DNA of 64,000 nucleotides, taken from the NCBI GenBank assembly GCA_047967505.1, contig CM106540.1; one strand, 5' to 3'. The notes under the pieces were generated by a model. It was not told the origin of the DNA, did no database searches, and worked only from the letters and a program-made list of their open reading frames with translations. Positions 58,689 through 64,000 of the stretch are shown piece by piece; position 1 is the first letter of the stretch, and every line of letters starts with the position of its first letter. The DNA is from Dipteris shenzhenensis (lineage: Eukaryota; Polypodiophyta; Polypodiopsida; Gleicheniales). Made by a program: the position numbers and the translations under genes.

Positions 58689-61600
58689 GGTGAAGCTGTA
58701 AATGGGTTGTAGCATAAACCGTGTCCTGGCAAGTGCAGGTGCCACCATTCAACAAAGCCATGCAGTGAAGATCATCATCAACTGCTGTACCAAGTTTTGT
58801 TGGATAAGTTTTGGATCAGGAATTCTATAATTCCGAGTTACTGCTGAAGACGGATTTTGAGACTTTTGTGAAAGTATGGTTCCCACGACATGACTGGCCA
58901 GATGCTATTTGGGAGCCCTGGTAGTAATGAAATTCATTGTGGTAACTGAAATTAAGATTAAGTCTTGGAAAGTGTAAGAAGACGCTAATCTGTGAATTGT
59001 CATGGCTGTTAAAAGATCCAATCAACCTCACAAAACAAGGAGCAAAGGCAAAGAAATTTTGCTTCAGGATATGAAATGAGAAAAAATATTATATATAATG
59101 AGAAAACGAATGATTGTAAGGTGGGGCAGCATAGCCACTTTAGGCAGCAAATGGGGTGGACCCCTCCAACCAATCGATAGAAAGATCTAGAAGCTACTCC
59201 CCTTAGCATTGAAGCAGTTCCTCTTTTAAGTCGTCTCCTTTCTGCATCCTTGACAAGGCTGGAAAATCTAACAATCGTTCATGCAACAACAGACTAGCTT
59301 GATGCTGCGAATGTCTATTGGAAAATTTGTGAGAATGATGCAGTTCAGCAATCCATCGGACCAATCAAAAGGGGGCAGCTGGCTGCTATGCAACGTGCTC
59401 CTCAGAACCTTGACTCACTCCCTGGAGTGTCCTGGAAACTGGTGCCAATAACCAGGGTGGGGTGCTATACAACCAGTGGATTTCTTGATCCATGACAGTT
59501 AAAAATGTCTGCAGACCATTCCTTGCAGAAGCGCTCCGCCCTTTCGGCAGTCTAACTAATTCTCTTAGTGACTGACTCCCAAGTGGCCCACAGCGTGTAG
59601 GTGATATCGTGCGACAATGGTGGCTGTAGGCTGAGTCTAATGTCCGTTTGTGAATGCGTCAGGAGATGGGCATAATCAGCTGAGTAGATTCGGAGTGCAG
59701 GCTTTGTAATCATTTTGGGTAGTGGAAGGTTTAATCGTACTAGTCAGAGACTTCGTCGGAGTTGCCACACTAGTAAGCCATTTGCAGTTCACTCGAACAA
59801 AGAGACCAGTCAAATATTGAAGGTTCTTTTCAGAATCTAACAACGTTGAGACCTGCAGCCATCCAATCCAGATCTGTGACAATGGAAACTAAGTCCAGGA
59901 CAGTCCGGGCCAAAAAAGAGGCCAATTATGGAACAAAATCCAGATCCTGGATTCCAGCTATGGTCCAATCTTGAGTGCATAGTCTAGAACCTTCACAAGA
60001 GGATCCTACTCTTGGAATTCCTTGTAGTGAATTCCGTAGATTGAGCCCAAAGTCGAGTCTTTTGAAAAGGAAATTACTCATCTTGATGACTCAGTTATTA
60101 AGTACATATTGAATACGTTATTTGAAGCTCAGGCTAAGTAGTATATTTGAAGAATGACTCTTCATCCTCACCTAATACGTGTCAATAATACTGTAATACT
60201 GCACGGTGAGGGAAGATAGAAAAAAGGATCTTTCTCAGAAAATGGCAAGATCTCCAGAGATCGAAATCTACTCCTCTAGAGCCGCAAGAAAGACAAGACA
60301 ATTTTTCTTGCCTATTTTCCTCGTCCTATGTAAGTCTCCATATGTTTCACGTTGTTTTGCATTCCACATTGTACCAGATGTTGTATGGCATTCCTTAACA
60401 TCTCTCCGTACTAGTTTTAGGCATTGCTGTTCTTAGCAACACTTTTACTAGTTTTTGGTTCATCTCTGTGCGACTATTTCGCTTGTCACAATATTTAAGA
60501 TCTCTTCGATGCTATCTTGTATATGTTGGATTTGTTGTAGTCTATCTCTAGACAAGGGGTTATCTTGCAAGATCTTGTTACCTCAGCCTTTTTTCATGCC
60601 ACATCCATTGAGAAATATATCGATCTATGATCAAATTCTAGCATCTTAGCATCAACTTTGAAACTTTTAATGGTATGGACTGTGTGTGTGATGTGACGAG
60701 ATAATCTAATACTCTTGATCTTTTTTGGAGTTGTACTTGTGTCAGTACACATCATGTTTGAAAAAGCTTGTTTGTAAATTGAAACAGCTTGAGAGGGTGG
60801 GCAAATGCTTGCCTATTGAGACCACCATCCTGGCACATCTTCATCCTTCTGTCCACACCTCGCCCATTCAAAGGGGTCTTTCATTATGAGATCTTTCTTG
60901 GGTTGTGCCCATGCCCTCGCATTGGAGTCTCAGGCTGGGCCTCCCACTCTGACCTTGAATGCTTTCCTTTTCCTCTTTTTTTGCTCCTTAGATTTCCTTT
61001 TTACCTTCATGGCCCATGCTCCTAGCCTCCTTGTACCTTCAATCCATTTCACTGTGAGCTGCTATAACCACATTATCTTGAACGGACTTAGCTCCTTTGT
61101 TATGCATGTTGGTTTGACTAGCTCATTTAGAAATTATGGTGACTGAGAAGAAGAATCGCCGCTTGAACCTCCCTTTGCTTTAACTATAGTGATCTCTTGA
61201 TCCATCTTGACTTTTTGACGATGAGTTTGGGCAGGTTCCTGGATTCATCTAGATATATCTCTTGATCCATCTTGATTCCATGTTAAAGCTCCAACACACA
61301 CGTCACATTTATATGATTCAGGAAATGCGGCAGAATTGCTGTTGTAGTTGCATATGGAACTAGGCGTCAATGTTGGGTTATGCCATAGTAGAGTATCTAC
61401 CATTTTAGGACCTTGAGTGGACATTGGTAAACTTGTTGATTGGGATGAGTCACTTCATTTTGTGGTGTAGTAGTTGGAGATGTGCATTAACTATGTAATC
61501 TAAACATCATAAGCATTTTTCTTAAGAAATGGGAGCGGTTTTGAAGTAGTCTTATGAGATGGGGCTTAGCCTCCAGCTAGCTGGGTATCTTGAATTTGGT

Positions 61601-61851
61601 TTGCCAATATGTATTGTCTTTTAGCGTATAATTAATGCGTGCAACAGTAGTCAAGTACCGGCTCTGCTTCAGGTATCTTAGACGTCCTTCTCAACTCTCT
61701 TTCGAAAAGGTCATTTTAAAATCACTTTGTGCGTTTTTTTGATCAATTTAAGGGTGGTGGTTCCAGAGTTTGTTCCATACTACAGTTTTTATTAAAAAGT
61801 AATGATATACTTTTAAAAATAAAGTTACAAAACATTTTCCCTTACTTTACA
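58689..61851. other. Intronic sequence without recognised element
   Basis: No convincing domain in any frame. A block at 61212-61259 closely matches 43230-43277 near the other side of the intron (see findings). CTTGATCCATCTTGA is repeated at 61197 and 61261. Confidence 0.3.
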
Positions 61852-61852
61852 G

Positions 61853-62018
61853 GCTTACTGCCCATGTTCTTAGTCTGGAAGCTGGGAAGCGTAAGCGAGA
61901 AGCAGAAGTTGCTGAACTCCTTACTGAAAATGATGGGTTAAGGGCCCAGCTTGATTTGAAGGAGGCAGAATTGGCAGCCATGAAACAACAGGTCAGGTTG
62001 CTATTCAAGCAATCATGA
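61853..62018 (+). CDS. Coiled-coil protein, last coding exon (residues 293-347)
   Basis: After the acceptor AG at 61851-61852 the frame continues with LTAHVLSLEAGKRKREAEVA, then LLTENDGLRAQL and KEAELAAMKQQ. The heptad character of exon 1 is kept, and it stops at TGA 62016-62018. The C-terminus is basic (VRLLFKQS). The CAACAG|GTCAGG near 61991 could serve as an alternative donor leading to further exons beyond, so the C-terminus is less certain than the join. Confidence 0.8.
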
Positions 62019-62430
62019 TGCAGGAAAGCAGCTACTGCAATGGCACATAAAAAGCAATGGTTCTTGCAGCATTTCTGAAGTGCTTAGTTTTTAATTCATG
62101 TCGTTTCTTTCTTGTAAGGAAGATACTGCTATGTATGAAATGTATTGGGAGCTAATTGTTGCTTAGCCAATGAACGCTTGATTGAGACATTTCTGCTCAG
62201 GAACAGCTGTAATGTAGATGCTTGTGAAGAAACATGAAACGCCTTTAAGGTAATGACCTGAGAAAGGTCATATACCACTTGAAGGTCCACTGATTGTCGT
62301 CACTTTCATTTGCATGTTGGAACTTGTGCGGGAAAATATGGCTACACAGATGTTCTTTTATGTTTGATCTAGAAGTATGATGCAAAGGCCACAAGGGAAA
62401 ATATGGCTCTGCAAATGCGCACCTACATTT

Positions 62431-62546
62431 TCTTATGTTTAATGTAGGCGCAAAGCCACCAGATGCTTCACTCCTTTTGAATCAAGGATCTTATGTTTAA
62501 TGTAGGCGCAAAGCCACCAGATGCTTCACTCCTTTTGAATCAAGGA
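62431..62546 (+). repeat. Perfect-looking tandem duplication, 58-bp period
   Basis: Copies 62431-62488 and 62489-62546 appear identical (TCTTATGTTTAATGTAGG to AATCAAGGA), which suggests a recent event. Confidence 0.95.
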
Positions 62547-63386
62547 TTGGTTTTGTATGTGTTCTGATATTGTTTGGTAAAAAATTACTTTTATATCAGG
62601 TGTGAGCTATTGTCTGATTGCAAATCTGGCTGCTTGACATCCCATAAGGTACTCCTGAATATTTCACAGATAGCGGTCAAGCATAAAGTTTTCAACCTTG
62701 CTTAGAAATTGAACTTCGTAAGCATGGTGTGGTATACTTGTGGTGTTTGTCTGTCAAGCTATTCTGCATTGCACAATGTTGACCCTCTGACTGATATGGC
62801 ACTCTGTCGGTAGACCTGTGTGTGGGGGTTCCTTCAGAGAAATGTTCCAGTATCCAGGTCCCCCATCTGCTAATCTGTGTGAGTTTTTGTGTAATGTCAC
62901 TCATGCAAATAGTACATGGTTCATGTTATTTGATCTGCAGTATGTAAGTTTGTTGGTACAATCTTTGCTTACCTGTTTGAACCCACTCGGGCATCCTTCT
63001 CTTTACCTCTTTCCCCCCTTGGGTTTTAAAAGATCTCTCTTGCGTGTGAATGCACATGTGTGTGTGCATGGGTATCGTATGCAATAGCAGGGGTGTTTTC
63101 TAGGGGATAAGGGATCTTGCACATGTTCTCGCCATTGTATTCATGGGGTCAGTAGGTGTGTGGGTGGTGGGGATTGTGCTAGTCCTTTTGAAGCGGGTGA
63201 CTATTTTCAAAGTCTTTGGTTCGTGTGTCAACAATGCATCATTATGGCAATTGCTACTTGTATATAGCCTTTATGCTTCAACAGCGCATTGTTATGTAAT
63301 TGATACGTTATATAAATTTAATGGAAGCAATATGTATGGAGTGTCTCTCTCTGAATTGACTCATCCGAAGTGATTCCTAGGAATCA

Positions 63387-63417
63387 AACACACACACGCA
63401 CGCACGCACGCACGCAC
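63387..63417 (+). repeat. (CA)n(CGCA)n microsatellite
   Basis: A CA tract that grades into CGCA units. Confidence 0.9.
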
Positions 63418-63600
63418 AAAACTCGTGGGGAAGGATATGGCTTATACATACAAAGAGAGGTTTCTCTAATTTGTAACAACAATGCCAAGGCACCAAATTG
63501 ACTCATCCGAGTCGATAACACACACACCACGACATGAACATTAGCCACCAAGACCCATGTCGGTTTTACAAAACTTGGTGGGGAAGGACAGCTTATACAG

Positions 63601-63603
<3 letters not shown>

Positions 63604-63654
<51 letters not shown>

Positions 63655-63658
63655 GGGG
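63604..63658 (+). repeat. (GA)n followed by a G run
   Basis: About 20 GA units, then about 15 G. Confidence 0.95.
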
Positions 63659-64000
63659 CATATATATTTCTTCGATTAAGGATCATATTGATTGCATTGT
63701 CTTTTGTATCATATTACGGATTTGACTTGCATGTATTCTTCAACGTAATCACACCCCCATGCAACCCATTCAAGTGGTGATTCGAACCTAAAAGGGAGTT
63801 AAGTTTTAGATGAGATCCGACACTAGCACATCATACAGGTCATTGCTCATCAAAACTAGAAAATTAAATGAATGAGATTGGTTGTATGAAACCTTAGTTA
63901 AATCAGTGTAATCAAAATTGAGTTGCTACATAATGAAATGATTGAAAAAAATACAACATACAAGCTTTGCTAGTTTTCTTGTGGTAGCCACCACAAAGTA

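Larger units (their letters stand above)
41699..61852 (+). other. Giant intron (20,154 bp) of the coiled-coil gene
   Basis: Donor GTAAGT at 41699 and acceptor TTTCCCTTACTTTACAG ending at 61852. Splicing joins AG to G, completes an Arg codon and keeps the coiled-coil frame. Inside lie LINE, copia and gypsy copies in both orientations. Additional small exons inside the intron cannot be excluded, though the joined frame needs none. Confidence 0.75.
62019..64000. other. 3' region of the gene and flank
   Basis: Presumed 3' UTR and downstream sequence. No polyadenylation signal can be fixed with confidence. No other gene is seen up to the window end. An initiator-like B-box (GGTTCGAATCACC) lies on the minus strand at 63788-63776 without a convincing partner A-box. 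Confidence 0.35.

Noticed and set aside
60789-61146. Two overlapping frames of 78-86 codons
   Set aside because: Hydrophobic and Pro/Phe-rich but without a recognisable domain; intronic and frame-overlapping.
63776-63788. Minus-strand GGTTCGAATCACC, possible tRNA-derived SINE
   Set aside because: The best A-box candidate is weak and too far away, and no A-rich tail or target duplication was seen.

Overview
The window looks like a stretch of a large, repeat-rich nuclear genome of a vascular plant. Evidence for this is the Ty1/copia and Ty3/gypsy elements primed by initiator-Met tRNA, the PIF/Harbinger transposase with its Myb-like partner, L1-type LINEs with plant-style zinc-finger C-termini, and one host gene split by an intron of about 20 kb. 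Such introns suggest a gymnosperm, fern or lycophyte rather than a small-genome angiosperm. This is inference; no species can be named from the sequence alone.

Layout. 1-4733: two head-to-head pieces of one copia family, a minus-strand gag/leader/LTR and a plus-strand pol/LTR. 4880-6355: a dense microsatellite field. 6891-15028: a PIF/Harbinger transposon with a Myb/SANT-like ORF remnant and a DDE transposase. It is split between its two genes by a gypsy chromovirus (7650-13645) that has LTRs, PBS, PPT and a GGCCA target duplication. 15029-26790: mostly unrecognised sequence with a long CT run, an orphan LTR end with PBS, and several two-copy tandem duplications. 26792-32264: a decayed minus-strand gypsy. 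32393-38060: a minus-strand copia fragment interrupted by a non-autonomous LTR element (33006-36712), whose 3' LTR is itself interrupted by a Mutator-like 1,018-bp insertion with a 9-bp target duplication. 38085-38262: a gypsy chromodomain scrap. 38859 to about 40010: an LTR-like unit with PPT, TATA box and an array of short hairpins.

The only convincing host gene lies at 40821-62018 on the plus strand. It encodes a coiled-coil protein of 347 residues with exons at 40821-41698 and 61853-62018. Its 20,154-bp intron holds an L1-type LINE (plus), scrambled copia pieces, a second LINE of another lineage (minus), a decayed gypsy fragment and tandem repeats. Every transposable-element coding region that can be read end to end carries stops, frameshifts or deletions, so none looks autonomous now.

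The most unusual signal is at 38956-39219. There, eleven short inverted repeats share a constant 7-nt loop (RYTGRAG-like), while both arms of the 5-bp stem change together from unit to unit (GCCAT/ATGGC, ACCGT/ACGGT, ATCAC/GTGAT, GTCAC/GTGAC, GCTAT/ATAGC). This compensatory pattern sits in the U3-like part of an LTR and is not explained by any feature type I recognise.
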